Shown here piece after piece: positions 15,655 to 25,398 of a stretch of DNA of 64,000 bases. The notes below the pieces were generated by a model. It made no database searches and was not told where the DNA came from. It worked only from the letters and a program-made list of their open reading frames with translations. Within the stretch, counting starts at the first letter, position 1. Each line of letters begins with the position of its first letter. Source of the DNA: Massilia phosphatilytica (GTDB lineage Bacteria > Pseudomonadota > Gammaproteobacteria > Burkholderiales > Burkholderiaceae_D); NCBI RefSeq assembly GCF_002968015.1, contig NZ_PUIP01000005.1, positions 248,001 to 312,000 of the forward strand, given 5' to 3'. Position numbers and translations under genes: made by a program.

Positions 15655-17742
15655 TCAAAGATCCAGCACGAGCCGTGCGCCCTTGCAGCGCGATACGCAG
15701 ACCATCATCGTGTTACCGTTGTTCCGTTCCTGCGCACCGAGGACGGCGTCGCGATGATCCGGGATGCCTTCCAGGACCGTCGTCTCGCACGTACCGCACA
15801 CGCCGTTTTCGCATGAGGTCAACACGGGGACGCCGAGTCCACGGATGGCGTCGAGCACGGTCTGGTCTTTCCGTACCCGCACCGTGCGGCCCGACTGCCT
15901 CAGCTCGAGATCGAACTCGGTATTGGCGGTCTGCCCGGACGGCGGCACGGGCGCAAAGCGCTCGATGTGCAGCGACACGGCCGGCACCGTGTCGCACACC
16001 GTCGCAAGCGCTTGCAACAGCGGTTCCGGACCGCAGGCGCAGACGGCAGTGCCGTCCGGTGCGTCACGCAGAAATGAATCGAGATCCAGCAGGCCGTGCG
16101 TATCCTGCGGCGCGACGACGATCCGGTCGCCGTAGGCGGCCAGTTCGTCCACGAATGCCATCGACCCGACGCTGCGCCCTCCATACAACAGTCTCCAGTC
16201 CCTGCCCTGGCGCTCCGCTTGGCGGATCATCGGCAGGATCGGCGTGATCCCGATGCCGCCGGCGACGAACCGGTAGCATGCCGCGTCGGGAAGCGGGAAA
16301 TGGTTGCGCGGCCCCCGCACCTTCACCTTGCCGAGAGACGCAAGCTGCTCGTGCACGAATGCCGACCCTCCCCTTGAACGGGGATCGCGCAATACACCGA
16401 TCCGCCAGCGGCCGGTGTCGTGCGGGTCGCCACACAACGAGTATTGCCGTTCCAGGCCGTTCGGCAGCAACAGGTCGACATGGGCGCCTGGCTGCCATGG
16501 AGGCAGGTCGCCGCCGTCCGGCAATGTCAGCGTTACGACGGCGACGCCCTCGGCCCCCGCCTCGATACTGGCGACATCGAGTTCGCTTTCCCAGGGTTCG
16601 CCGCGCCGGGACGATGCCGGTTTGTACGGTGCCGCGAAAACGTCGCCTTGCAGGGCTTGCCAGGTACGGCGCTGGAACATCTGGATCGAGGCTTCCCGGT
16701 GGACCATGAGGCGGCCTTGCGCGACAACGCCCGACCGGTAGCCGGCCTGCTGCGCGGCGACGACCCGCTTGTCTTCCTGGAAGGTGCGGTCATACACATC
16801 CAGCCATTCCTCGACGGATCTGGTATCGGCATGCGGCTGGACGAACGTGTCGACGGTGAACCGGGTGCGCTGCGGCCCCGTGGGGATGATGCGTGCGATG
16901 ATGCCGACAAAGTCGTCGACCGAAATGAACGTCGACGGCCAAACGTAGATCAGCCGGAAGCCTTTGAGTGTCGCCGCGTCAGCCACACCCGGTGCATGCG
17001 TGATCGGCGCAGATTGCGAGAGCACGTTCGCGAACTCTTGCGTGACATAGTCGCCGGGCTGCGTGCCGACGTGCGCAGCAAACGTCTCGGCATGGACCAG
17101 CGGGCAGTGATAGCACTCCAGCGAATTCTCGGCGAACAGCTTCCAGTCCGCGTCGATATCGTACGTGAAGGTGCCGGCATGGTTCCAGCCGGCGAAATCG
17201 ATGTCGAGCTTCTCCATCAGTTCCCCGGCATTGCCCAGGTAGGCCTGCAGATCCTCGGCATCCATGTCTGCATTGGCGAAGACGAAACCGCGGAACGTAT
17301 CGACCCGTACGGGGACGAGTCCGAGCTCTTCCTTGTCGAAACCCGGGCACCGCTCCACTCCGGGCGCGGCGCGAAGCGATCCCTCGTGATTGTAGGTCCA
17401 TCCGTGATAGCTGCATTGAAACAGCTGCTTGCAACCGTGCTCGCCTTGCGCCACCGGATGAAGCCGGTGGCGGCAGGCGTTCACATGCCCGCGCAAGCGT
17501 CCTTCGGCATCGCGAACGACGAGTACCGGTACGTCGCCCAACTGCGCGGTGATGTAGTCGCCCGTCTTGGCGAGCAGGGATTCGCGTCCGACGCAGATCC
17601 AGGCTTTCTTGAAGATCGCGTTCTGCTCGACGGCATGGCTATCCGGATCGGCATACAGCCTGGCTGGCATCTGCCATCCGTTCTCGATGGACTCGGAGAC
17701 CACCGAACCGGCGGAAGTTGGGTTTGCCTGGGCAAGAATCAT
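15655..17742 (-). CDS. Self-sufficient Rieske oxygenase fused to its ferredoxin-type reductase
   Basis: One 695-residue chain carries a whole electron chain. Residues 1-370 are a Rieske oxygenase alpha subunit: [2Fe-2S] ligands C90, H92, C110, H113 and mononuclear iron site histidines H212 and H217 in ECYHCPLVH. Residues 385-610 are an FMN/NAD reductase (ERQYSLCGDP, FVAGGIGITPILPMIRQAE, CACGPEPLLQAL). Residues 615-695 are a plant-type ferredoxin with C644, C649, C652, C682. Oxygenase and reductase are normally separate genes. The alpha domain resembles the branch that demethylates quaternary amines and betaines more than classical ring dioxygenases, and the neighbour is an amino-acid/amine permease. 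An N-demethylase or amine hydroxylase is therefore inferred. Confidence 0.88.
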   Translation of the reverse strand: MILAQANPTSAGSVVSESIENGWQMPARLYADPDSHAVEQNAIFKKAWICVGRESLLAKTGDYITAQLGDVPVLVVRDAEGRLRGHVNACRHRLHPVAQGEHGCKQLFQCSYHGWTYNHEGSLRAAPGVERCPGFDKEELGLVPVRVDTFRGFVFANADMDAEDLQAYLGNAGELMEKLDIDFAGWNHAGTFTYDIDADWKLFAENSLECYHCPLVHAETFAAHVGTQPGDYVTQEFANVLSQSAPITHAPGVADAATLKGFRLIYVWPSTFISVDDFVGIIARIIPTGPQRTRFTVDTFVQPHADTRSVEEWLDVYDRTFQEDKRVVAAQQAGYRSGVVAQGRLMVHREASIQMFQRRTWQALQGDVFAAPYKPASSRRGEPWESELDVASIEAGAEGVAVVTLTLPDGGDLPPWQPGAHVDLLLPNGLERQYSLCGDPHDTGRWRIGVLRDPRSRGGSAFVHEQLASLGKVKVRGPRNHFPLPDAACYRFVAGGIGITPILPMIRQAERQGRDWRLLYGGRSVGSMAFVDELAAYGDRIVVAPQDTHGLLDLDSFLRDAPDGTAVCACGPEPLLQALATVCDTVPAVSLHIERFAPVPPSGQTANTEFDLELRQSGRTVRVRKDQTVLDAIRGLGVPVLTSCENGVCGTCETTVLEGIPDHRDAVLGAQERNNGNTMMVCVSRCKGARLVLDL

Positions 17743-17791
17743 GGTAGTGGCCGTAAATGGTCGATTGACGTGGAAGGGAGTAAAACCATCG

Positions 17792-19207
17792 TTATTTCCG
17801 GGATGACGCGACGACGTCCGATTCCGGCGGTTCGGATGCCGACGGGATCAACGTGAACAGGTCTTTCTTCATCACGAACCGCACCCAGACAGCGGCAATG
17901 GCGCCGAACGTCACGATGACGCTGCCCGCATACAGCGCGATGGTGGGCATCATCGCGGGACTGGGCGAGCTGTTGAGAATGACAAACAGGATGCCAAGGA
18001 TGCCTGCCAGTTGAGGCAATGGATACAACGGTGTGCGGAATGGTCGTTCCAGCTGCGGCCGGCGCGAGCGCAACACCAGCAGGATGACATGTGCCAGCAA
18101 ATAGACCAGCATCCAGCAGATCGTCGCCGCGATGCTCAATGCAAGGACATTGTTCGGATCGCCACGTGCCCATACCAGGCCCGCGACCGGGCACGCTCCG
18201 ACGAACAGGAGTGCCGCGACCGGCACCTGCCGCCGCGCCGACACGCGCGTGAAGATCGGGAATACCTGCCCGTTCAGTGCCATGCCGTGCAACATGCGCG
18301 GCACCGCGCCAAGCACGGCGTTGATCAGACTTGCACTCGCCGTCAGGGCGATCACCGCAAACACGATGCGGCCCGCGTGTCCGAACACTGCGGAAACCAC
18401 ATCGAGATGGGGCGTTACCGAGGCGCCCACGGCCGCGCGGGACAGGATATGGGCGGTACCGAAAGCAAACAGCATATTGATCGCGAAAACCACCGCCAGT
18501 CCGGCGACCATCGCGCGCGGCAGGTCGCGCGTCGGCGCCCGCGCCTCGGTCACCATCGGCGTGACGTACTCGCAGCCGACCAATGTCCAGAAACACAGGA
18601 CGAGAACCGGCACGATGGCCGTGCCGCTCAGGTATCCGGACCAGACAGGTGTAGCGGCGGCACCGACCGCTTGCGTCTCCGCCGTGGCCGACAATCCGAC
18701 GGCCAGCAAAAAAGCGATGATCACGAACGTCAGCACTTGCTGTGTCGTCGCAAACACGTCGGTCCCCGCCAGGTTCAACAAGACCAGCATGCCGAGCAGC
18801 ATCAGCGCCCATGCCATGTGCGGTAAAACGTCAGGGAATAACTGACCAATGACACTGTCGAACAGCATCAACTCGGCGGCTGCGCCAAAGATCACGGGGA
18901 CGACGTAACCCAAGAACACGGCGATGATCGCGGCGAAATGGCCGAGTGTGACTTCGGCATAGGTACTGATGCTGCCGGCGCCCGGCAATGTCAATGCAAG
19001 CTCGGCAAAAGTCAGCGCGTTGCATACCGCGAGCAGGAATGCGAACGCATAAGCAATGAAGAAGCCTGCTCCCGCAATACCCAGCGCCTGGAGCATGGAC
19101 ACTGCTCCCGTCTGTCCCACGATCACGCCGACCGAGATCGAGAACAGCGCGGAGAAGCCAAGCGTCTTCGCCGACTTGCGTTGTGCCCGGGGTTGCTGCC
19201 TTTCCAT
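17792..19207 (-). CDS. APC-superfamily amino acid/amine permease
   Basis: A 471-residue integral membrane protein with about twelve hydrophobic segments and the APC opening ALFSISVGVIVGQTGAV, plus TFAELALTLPGAGSISTYAE in the second to third helices. It belongs to the amino acid-polyamine-organocation superfamily; substrate unknown. The ATG at 19207 has a strong GGAGAC site; an upstream in-frame ATG at 19273 has none. It lies 49 bases before the Rieske fusion gene on the same strand, so it probably supplies that enzyme's substrate. Confidence 0.87.
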   Translation of the reverse strand: MERQQPRAQRKSAKTLGFSALFSISVGVIVGQTGAVSMLQALGIAGAGFFIAYAFAFLLAVCNALTFAELALTLPGAGSISTYAEVTLGHFAAIIAVFLGYVVPVIFGAAAELMLFDSVIGQLFPDVLPHMAWALMLLGMLVLLNLAGTDVFATTQQVLTFVIIAFLLAVGLSATAETQAVGAAATPVWSGYLSGTAIVPVLVLCFWTLVGCEYVTPMVTEARAPTRDLPRAMVAGLAVVFAINMLFAFGTAHILSRAAVGASVTPHLDVVSAVFGHAGRIVFAVIALTASASLINAVLGAVPRMLHGMALNGQVFPIFTRVSARRQVPVAALLFVGACPVAGLVWARGDPNNVLALSIAATICWMLVYLLAHVILLVLRSRRPQLERPFRTPLYPLPQLAGILGILFVILNSSPSPAMMPTIALYAGSVIVTFGAIAAVWVRFVMKKDLFTLIPSASEPPESDVVASSRK

Positions 19208-19292
19208 GCTCGTCTCCTTGCGATTCGATGACAGCCGGATGCCGTCTCGATCTTTTTTGAAGTTCTGTGCCATACCTATCCAGGCCGGCCAA

Positions 19293-19326
19293 GTTTACTG
19301 TACCGTCTGGACGGTTTTTTGTAAAC
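19293..19326. promoter_or_regulatory. Nested palindrome upstream of the permease operon
   Basis: ACCGTC-TG-GACGGT (19302-19315) is a perfect 14-bp palindrome, flanked by GTTTAC (19293-19298) and its inverse GTAAAC (19321-19326). Its form suits a TetR-family operator. No regulator gene adjoins, so the cognate protein is unknown. The rest of 19208-19515 shows no gene. Confidence 0.6.
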
Positions 19327-19515
19327 AAAATTGCAGAAGACTGGGTGCAGATAGCGGCGGCCTTCAGTGAGCCCCCAACCGCGATAAAGGGACCGACGGC
19401 TTGTTCAAGGGCATATTTTCCAGACTCGCGCGCAACGCCGGCCCGGGGGACCAGTTCGCCGCCGGGCGGGACGCATTCTTGTGAAGTGAAGCATGGCGCT
19501 GCCGAAGTGCGCAGG

Positions 19516-22071
19516 TCAGCTCGCCGAACTGAATTGCCGCGGCAGCGAAGCGACGTCGGCCTTTGGCAACGGTTTGCTGTACAGATACCCTTGCGCGACC
19601 TTGCAGCCATGGGCCTGAAGAAACTCCGCCTGCTCGGCCGTCTCGACGCCCTCGGCGACCACATCCTGTCCGAGACAACACGCGATCGACAGGATGCCTT
19701 TCACCAGTTCGGCGCGCTTTTTTTCAGTCGTGATGCTATGGATGAATGACCTGTCGATCTTCAGCGTGTCGATAGGAAAACGCGCCAGATAGTTCAGCGC
19801 TGAATAGCCGGTGCCGAAATCGTCGATGGCGATCGTAATGCCCATGGCGCGTAAGCCGGTGAGGATCTCCAGCGTTTTGCCGTTCTCATCGAGCAGCAGG
19901 CTCTCGGTGATCTCGAGTTCGATCCACACCGGACGGCATGTCGTCTCCTCGAGGATGGCAGCTACGGTCGCGGCGAGGTCCCCGGTTTCGAACTGCCTGG
20001 CCGACAGGTTGATCGCCACCTTGTGGAGCGGCCCGCCGTCAGCGTTCCAGTCGGACGCCGTGCGGCACGCCTCCCGCAATACCCAATTGCCTATGTCCAC
20101 GATCAACCTGGTGTCTTCGGCCACCTGGATGAACTGGCCCGGCGGCACCATGCCGAGTTGCGGATGGCACCATCGCAGCAATGCCTCGGAACCGATTATC
20201 GTCCCGTTTTCCAGCAGCACCTTGGGCTGGTAGTGCAGTGCGAGCTGCCCGCGTACCATGGCGTGCCGCAACTCCGATTCCAGCGTCAGGCGCTCCCGCG
20301 CGCTGGCGGTCAGGTCCTTCGAATAGAAGCGGGCGTTGTTGCGTCCCGAGCGCTTGGCGAAACACATCGCTGAGTCCGCATACCTCATGAGATCGTGTGC
20401 CTCGGTGCTGTCGTCCGGATACACCGCAATGCCGATGCTGCACGACACGCATACCTCCTTGCCATCAAGGAGGAAATGCTCGTCGAACTTGCCAAGGATC
20501 TTGCTGGCGATCCGGCCCAGGTCGTCTCCATGGCAGATTTCGGGCAGCAGGATCGCAAATTCGTCGGCGCCCAAGCGCGCCACGGTGTCACAGGAGCGCA
20601 TGCAACTGGTCAGGCGCGCCGCTGTTTCGCACAGCAGTTCATCGCCGACCATGTGTCCCATCGCGTCATTGACCGCCTTGAAGCGATCCATGTCGACCAG
20701 CATCACACCGGCGCGCTCGCCGCGCCATGAAGCATCCGCGATCATCCGGCGCAAACGGTCGTTGAACAGCGCCCGATTCGGCAGCGACGTCAGGGAATCG
20801 TAAAAGGCCATCTGGTGGATCGTCTGACGAGCGGCGTACAACTCGGTGGTGCTGCGCCCGATCGCCAACACGCGTTCCACCGTGCCGTCCTTGCCGAATT
20901 CCGGCGTCAGGCGGATCAGGCTGCAGCATTCCCGTCCGCTCTTGTCGGTCCAGATCAATTCGAATTCGCGCTCTTTCTCGCTAACAAACACCTCGGCCAG
21001 ATTATTCTCGTAGATTCTGGAATTCGGCCCGCCCGGGCATTCGGAAGGCGTCTTGCCGATCAGCGCCCGCTCCCCGCCCTCGACCAGCGCCGCGTAGACC
21101 GGATTTACGTATAAGCGCCGCAGATCGCGACCGTAGCGCGCAACGGTGTCGGGCGATTTCTCGATCAGGATGCGGAACTCATGTTCGCGTTCCGCAAGTG
21201 CCGCCTCGATACGCTTGCGCTCGGTGATGTCTATCGACAGGCAGGTCAATCCAAGGATGCACCCGGTCTCGTTGCGGACAGGCGACAAGTGGATCCGCCA
21301 GAAGAACCGCGCATGGGCGCCATCGCCATTGGCAACCTCGGTAACGAAGGACCCGCCTGCCAAGGCGCGGTCGAATGCGAGGCGGGCATTTTCACGGTTC
21401 GGATGCTCGCCGAACAGGTCGAGTATGCTCATGCCGGGCGCGATCTCGCGGCCCCATATGGCGCGCATCGCATTCCGATGCTTTTCGTTGAAGGCGAGGT
21501 AGCGGTACGCCTTGTCGAGGGCGAAAACGATCACGTCCGGGAAACTTTCGAGCACCGCCTTGAGCAGGCTGCTGTTCTCGCGGTGCTGCGCTGCGCGGGC
21601 GGCAAGAGCAACTTCCATGCGCTTGCGCTGGATGATTTCGCGCACAGCCGCGCAGAGCGTTCCCAAATGGCTGATGGCTTGGGGAAGCCGCGACAGCACC
21701 AAGTCCACGGCAAATTCGCTGCCATCCTTATGGCGGGCACGCAGATTGCCGGACAACGCCCTCACCTGTTCCTCCCGCATGCCGCCGCCGGCCTTGCACC
21801 TGCCTACGTGCGCCTGCCGAAGATCCTCCGGAACAAGCAGTTCCACGGGCTGGCCGATCAGTTCGTCCTCGGAATAACCGAACATCCGCGCCAGCTCTGC
21901 GTTGGCCAGTGAAATCTTCCCGTGCCCGTCGATCACCAGCATGCCGTCCGGTGCGTCGTGGAGAATTGCGCGATGCCATGCCTCCGCAATCTTGAGTTGT
22001 TCCCTCGAGGCTTCCCGTTTCTTATTGTCCGGTTCCTCGCAAACGGTTTTTGTCGCCATAGTGTTGGTCAA
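19516..22071 (-). CDS. PAS-PAS-PAS-GGDEF-EAL cyclic-di-GMP protein with GADEF variant
   Basis: An 851-residue cytoplasmic signalling protein: three PAS-like domains (about 30-150, 165-290, 295-410), a GGDEF domain (415-585) and an EAL domain (595-840). The cyclase signature reads GADEF at 501-505 instead of GGDEF, so diguanylate cyclase activity is doubtful. The EAL domain keeps EALLRW (629-634), NLSARQF, ELEITES, IDDFGTGYSAL, KIDRSFI and AEGVET, the full phosphodiesterase set. The likely activity is c-di-GMP breakdown, with the GGDEF domain perhaps a GTP sensor. It is last in a porin, binding protein, chemoreceptor operon, 54 bases after the chemoreceptor gene. The ATG at 22071 is the first of two nearby in-frame ATGs; the ribosome site is unclear. 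Confidence 0.9.
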   Translation of the reverse strand: MTNTMATKTVCEEPDNKKREASREQLKIAEAWHRAILHDAPDGMLVIDGHGKISLANAELARMFGYSEDELIGQPVELLVPEDLRQAHVGRCKAGGGMREEQVRALSGNLRARHKDGSEFAVDLVLSRLPQAISHLGTLCAAVREIIQRKRMEVALAARAAQHRENSSLLKAVLESFPDVIVFALDKAYRYLAFNEKHRNAMRAIWGREIAPGMSILDLFGEHPNRENARLAFDRALAGGSFVTEVANGDGAHARFFWRIHLSPVRNETGCILGLTCLSIDITERKRIEAALAEREHEFRILIEKSPDTVARYGRDLRRLYVNPVYAALVEGGERALIGKTPSECPGGPNSRIYENNLAEVFVSEKEREFELIWTDKSGRECCSLIRLTPEFGKDGTVERVLAIGRSTTELYAARQTIHQMAFYDSLTSLPNRALFNDRLRRMIADASWRGERAGVMLVDMDRFKAVNDAMGHMVGDELLCETAARLTSCMRSCDTVARLGADEFAILLPEICHGDDLGRIASKILGKFDEHFLLDGKEVCVSCSIGIAVYPDDSTEAHDLMRYADSAMCFAKRSGRNNARFYSKDLTASARERLTLESELRHAMVRGQLALHYQPKVLLENGTIIGSEALLRWCHPQLGMVPPGQFIQVAEDTRLIVDIGNWVLREACRTASDWNADGGPLHKVAINLSARQFETGDLAATVAAILEETTCRPVWIELEITESLLLDENGKTLEILTGLRAMGITIAIDDFGTGYSALNYLARFPIDTLKIDRSFIHSITTEKKRAELVKGILSIACCLGQDVVAEGVETAEQAEFLQAHGCKVAQGYLYSKPLPKADVASLPRQFSSAS

Positions 22072-22125
22072 TCCATCTCCCCAGGTATCGCGCCGCCACA
22101 GCCAGCAGAATGATGTAAGTTATTC

Positions 22126-23721
22126 CTACGCAGCGCTCAAGGACTTCAAGCCCGGATATCCGCCTCGTCTGGTTTCGGACGCATTCTGTAAGGCGGCGGC
22201 GGGCTGATGCGACAATTTGAATACGGCCAAGGCGTCAGCCAAATGCACGGCCTGCTCTTCGAGCGATTCGGCAGCCGCCGCGGCTTCTTCTACCAGCGCG
22301 GCGTTCTGTTGTGTCATCTCATCCATCTGTACCACCGCCTGGCCGATTTCCTCGATGCCCACGCTCTGCTCCCGGCTCGCTTCCGCAATTTCATGCATGA
22401 TGACCGTCACTTGCTTCACGGAAGCGACAATCTCTTCCATGGTGCGCCGTGCCTGATCGACCAACGTGAAACCTGCGCCCACTTTTTCCACCGAGTCGTT
22501 GATGAGCGATTTGATTTCCTTGGCCGCCACGGCGCTGCGTTGGGCAAGATTGCGCACTTCGGATGCCACCACGGCGAAACCGCGCCCCTGTTCCCCCGCC
22601 CGCGCCGCCTCCACCGCTGCATTCAACGCAAGAATATTGGTCTGAAACGCGATACCGTCGATGACGCCGATGATGTCGGCGATTTTCCGCGCCGAGTTGT
22701 TGATCTCTCCCATCGTGACGACAACCTCTCCAACCACCTGTGTTCCTTTGATCGCCACGTCCGAGGTGGATGCAGCCAATTTGTTAGCCTGCTGTGCATT
22801 GCCCGAATTCTGTTTCACCATGCCGGTCAATGCCCCCATCGCACTGGTGGTCTCTTCCAGGCTGCTCGCCTGGGATTCCGTGCGCGAGGACAGGTCGGCA
22901 TTGCCGGAGGCGATGTCGCCGCAGGCCATCTTGATCGTTTCGGAAGCGTGCTTGACGTTCGACACGATGTCCCTGAGTTTCCCCTGCATTTCCTTCAGCA
23001 CCGCCAGAAGACTGCCATGGTCATCGGCAGCGACTGCGATATCCATTGCAAGATCGCCAGAAGCCACTGCATAAGCGATTTCACGGGCATATTCGGGTTC
23101 GCCGCCGAGCTGCCGCCAAATGCTGCGCACGTTAAAAAATGATACGACGGCCACACTGACGATCACGACCACGGCCACCAGGACGCTGGCGACAAGTATC
23201 GATCGCACGCCATCGCTGCTGTTTTTGATGCCAGCGGTGAATTGGCCCCGAGCGTCTTCATTGATTTTTACGAGATCCGCCTCCAGGATCGGCAAGGCGC
23301 CCTGCATCAGGCCGATGGCCTCTTGCGGGTCGCCTTGTTCCAAATCCAGCATCAGGCGAACGGATGCGAGCGCAGGAACGTAATAGTCGTCGAACTCCCT
23401 GGCAAGGCGATCCGCCATCGTGCCCTGTCCCGGAATCACAGCGAGCTTCTTGATCCTTTCCCGGATCTGGATGGCTTGCCCTTCGAGCAGTTTGAGACGC
23501 TTCTTGTCGCCCTCGGCGACCGCATCCTTGAGACCGCCGACAATGCCATGTATCTCTTGCGTCAATGTCTTCGCATGTTCCAGGACCGGATAATCGATTT
23601 GTTCGGTAGCGGCAATGGACGATAGCGCACCGGTCACCAGATAAACGCTCACGGCAAGCCCGAAAACGAAGATGAAGGCGGATATGATGGGCAAGGCCCA
23701 TATTCTGGTTCTGATACTCAT
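22126..23721 (-). CDS. Methyl-accepting chemotaxis protein
   Basis: A 531-residue chemoreceptor: transmembrane helix near 8-30, a periplasmic helical domain with no recognisable Cache fold (four-helix-bundle type likely), a second transmembrane helix near 172-197, a HAMP region, then a cytoplasmic signalling domain with the hairpin tip [20 protein letters not shown] and [19 protein letters not shown]. It signals to CheA through CheW. No NWETF-like pentapeptide for CheR binding is seen at the C-terminus. Its place between a periplasmic binding protein and a c-di-GMP enzyme suggests that it reads the occupancy of that binding protein; this is inference. Confidence 0.92.
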   Translation of the reverse strand: MSIRTRIWALPIISAFIFVFGLAVSVYLVTGALSSIAATEQIDYPVLEHAKTLTQEIHGIVGGLKDAVAEGDKKRLKLLEGQAIQIRERIKKLAVIPGQGTMADRLAREFDDYYVPALASVRLMLDLEQGDPQEAIGLMQGALPILEADLVKINEDARGQFTAGIKNSSDGVRSILVASVLVAVVVIVSVAVVSFFNVRSIWRQLGGEPEYAREIAYAVASGDLAMDIAVAADDHGSLLAVLKEMQGKLRDIVSNVKHASETIKMACGDIASGNADLSSRTESQASSLEETTSAMGALTGMVKQNSGNAQQANKLAASTSDVAIKGTQVVGEVVVTMGEINNSARKIADIIGVIDGIAFQTNILALNAAVEAARAGEQGRGFAVVASEVRNLAQRSAVAAKEIKSLINDSVEKVGAGFTLVDQARRTMEEIVASVKQVTVIMHEIAEASREQSVGIEEIGQAVVQMDEMTQQNAALVEEAAAAAESLEEQAVHLADALAVFKLSHQPAAALQNASETRRGGYPGLKSLSAA

Positions 23722-23779
23722 TTATCCCTCTGGTTCCTTATCGAATGCGACGGGGGGCGGATAGCCCCCTGTTACATCA

Positions 23780-24214
23780 TCAGCGCAGCGTCAGCACCAC
23801 TTTGACGCTTGCATCGACAGCACTCCTGTCCATGTACCCGATCATGTTCGGATTATCCGCAACAAGCTGTTTGACCGTTGCGCTATCCGCCGCAGCCTTG
23901 GGAGGTTTCCCCCTGCCGGTAAAAATGACCTTCGCCCAGTAGGCTTTCAGTTGCGCGGAGGTCTTGCCGGCAGCCTTGGTGTAAAACTCGTCGCGCGCAT
24001 GAGCGCCATCGGCCTGATCGACCGGCACGGCCTGTCCGCCGCTGGGGAAAGTCGCGACTTCACCCAGGAAGAGATCCGATGCCTGCTCGGCGGTGAGAGA
24101 TGAAGTCGGGTTCTTGGCGGAGACCACCACCACCACCTCGGCGCTGGCCGCGTGAGTGAAAGAAAGGAGAGCAAGTCCGGCAAGTGCCTGTTTGAGTTTT
24201 TTCGCGCTATACAT
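23780..24214 (-). CDS. Small secreted PstS-like periplasmic binding protein
   Basis: A 144-residue protein with a signal peptide (KKLKQALAGLALLSFTHAASA, cleavage near 25). The mature part matches one lobe of phosphate-type binding proteins: VVVVVSAKNPTSSLTAEQAS, DLFLGEVATFPSGGQAVPVD, DEFYTKAAGKTSAQLKAYW, and NMIGYMDRSAVDASVKVVL. It is about half the length of PstS and has no ABC transporter genes beside it, so it is probably a sensor or scavenger rather than an import component. It is 17 bases after the porin gene and 58 before the chemoreceptor gene. Confidence 0.8.
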   Translation of the reverse strand: MYSAKKLKQALAGLALLSFTHAASAEVVVVVSAKNPTSSLTAEQASDLFLGEVATFPSGGQAVPVDQADGAHARDEFYTKAAGKTSAQLKAYWAKVIFTGRGKPPKAAADSATVKQLVADNPNMIGYMDRSAVDASVKVVLTLR

Positions 24215-24231
24215 GGTGAATGTCCCTCCGC

Positions 24232-25398
24232 TTAGAACGTGAAGTCGACAACCGCGCTGAAGACGCCGATTTTGCCGCCGGGTTGGAAGCCTGGCACCGG
24301 CAGCAGCATGTCGGAGGGACGCGCAGCGCGATTGATACGGTCGTATTGCAGCTTGACGTCAACGTTATCCACCACATCCCAGCGTACGCCGGTGGATGCG
24401 TTTTTTTGCCCACTGGCAGACCCAACAAGGGCGGGAGTATCCTCCTCCTGGCTGGCATAAGTGACATAGGGGGTGAATTTGTCGATGCGCCATCCGCCGG
24501 TGACATACCAGGCAGTCCGCTTTCCGAAGAGATCCGCGCGAGTCTTGACCCATTCACCCGTGACGAACCACTTGCCCGGATCGTAAATTGCGCCCAGTTG
24601 CCTGAAGTGGACTAACGAGTCGCCCGCGAGGCTGGAGATGGCAGGTACGGGGATGGCAGCCAGGCTCGGCACTTCCAGCTTCGCCCGCATGTAGGCAGCT
24701 TGAAGCGAGAGATCGCCATACTTGACGGTATCCACCACGCCAGCAAGATGGGGCGCCTTAATCAGATTGCCGGGAAGCCGTTGGGCTGGAAACTTCAGCC
24801 GGGTCCTGCCAACATACGCCGTGATGCTATTGTTGACCTTGCCAATATGGAAGCGGTACGTGGCATCCAGGCCGTCATTGTTGGCAATAGGCACCCGCTG
24901 ATAGACCTCCTGCGGGGGACGCACCCAGACAGTGGTGTAACCGACTTTTCTGGAATCTGAAAACAGAAAGTTCGGCAAAGCGATGCGGCCGGCACGGACA
25001 TTGAAATCCGGAGTGAAGGCGTATTTGACGTTGGCCCATTCCACCTTGGGCATATAGGAATTATCCCATTGCTGCTCCGCGATGACTTGCAGCACGGCCG
25101 AAAGCTGGCTGGTAAAGCGGGCGTCTACTTGCCCGCCAATCCGGCTGTCGACGTCGGAACTCCACTTCCGTGTAAAACCCGCGCCATTAGGCTGCGACAG
25201 ATTCCCCGTGAAATCCGCTTTGCTTTCGTTGGAATGGACGACGCCCAGCGAGCCAAAGCCGCCAAATGAAAACATGGTCTGATCTTCTTCAGCCGCACTG
25301 GTGCCGGAAGAATACAGTGTCATCGCGGCCAGCGCGATGGCGCTGAGTCGATGAGGCCTGAGCATTTTTAATTTATGGTTCGACTGCGGGTACAACAT
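24232..25398 (-). CDS. Outer-membrane porin-like beta-barrel protein
   Basis: A 388-residue protein: basic N-terminus with a signal peptide ending near SGTSAAEE, then strands rich in alternating aromatic residues (FSFGGFGSLGVVHSNESKAD, VGYTTVWVRPPQEVYQRV, GKWFVTGEWVKTRADLFGK) and a C-terminal VDFTF with the terminal Phe required for barrel assembly. The ATG at 25398 follows AGGAGGAGG, the strongest ribosome site in the region. First gene of the four-gene sensory operon; the solute is unknown. Confidence 0.85.
   Translation of the reverse strand: MLYPQSNHKLKMLRPHRLSAIALAAMTLYSSGTSAAEEDQTMFSFGGFGSLGVVHSNESKADFTGNLSQPNGAGFTRKWSSDVDSRIGGQVDARFTSQLSAVLQVIAEQQWDNSYMPKVEWANVKYAFTPDFNVRAGRIALPNFLFSDSRKVGYTTVWVRPPQEVYQRVPIANNDGLDATYRFHIGKVNNSITAYVGRTRLKFPAQRLPGNLIKAPHLAGVVDTVKYGDLSLQAAYMRAKLEVPSLAAIPVPAISSLAGDSLVHFRQLGAIYDPGKWFVTGEWVKTRADLFGKRTAWYVTGGWRIDKFTPYVTYASQEEDTPALVGSASGQKNASTGVRWDVVDNVDVKLQYDRINRAARPSDMLLPVPGFQPGGKIGVFSAVVDFTF

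Noticed and set aside
13994..15757. A 587-codon plus-strand frame over the aldehyde dehydrogenase
   Set aside because: Antisense shadow of a clear ALDH; composition typical of a mirror frame.
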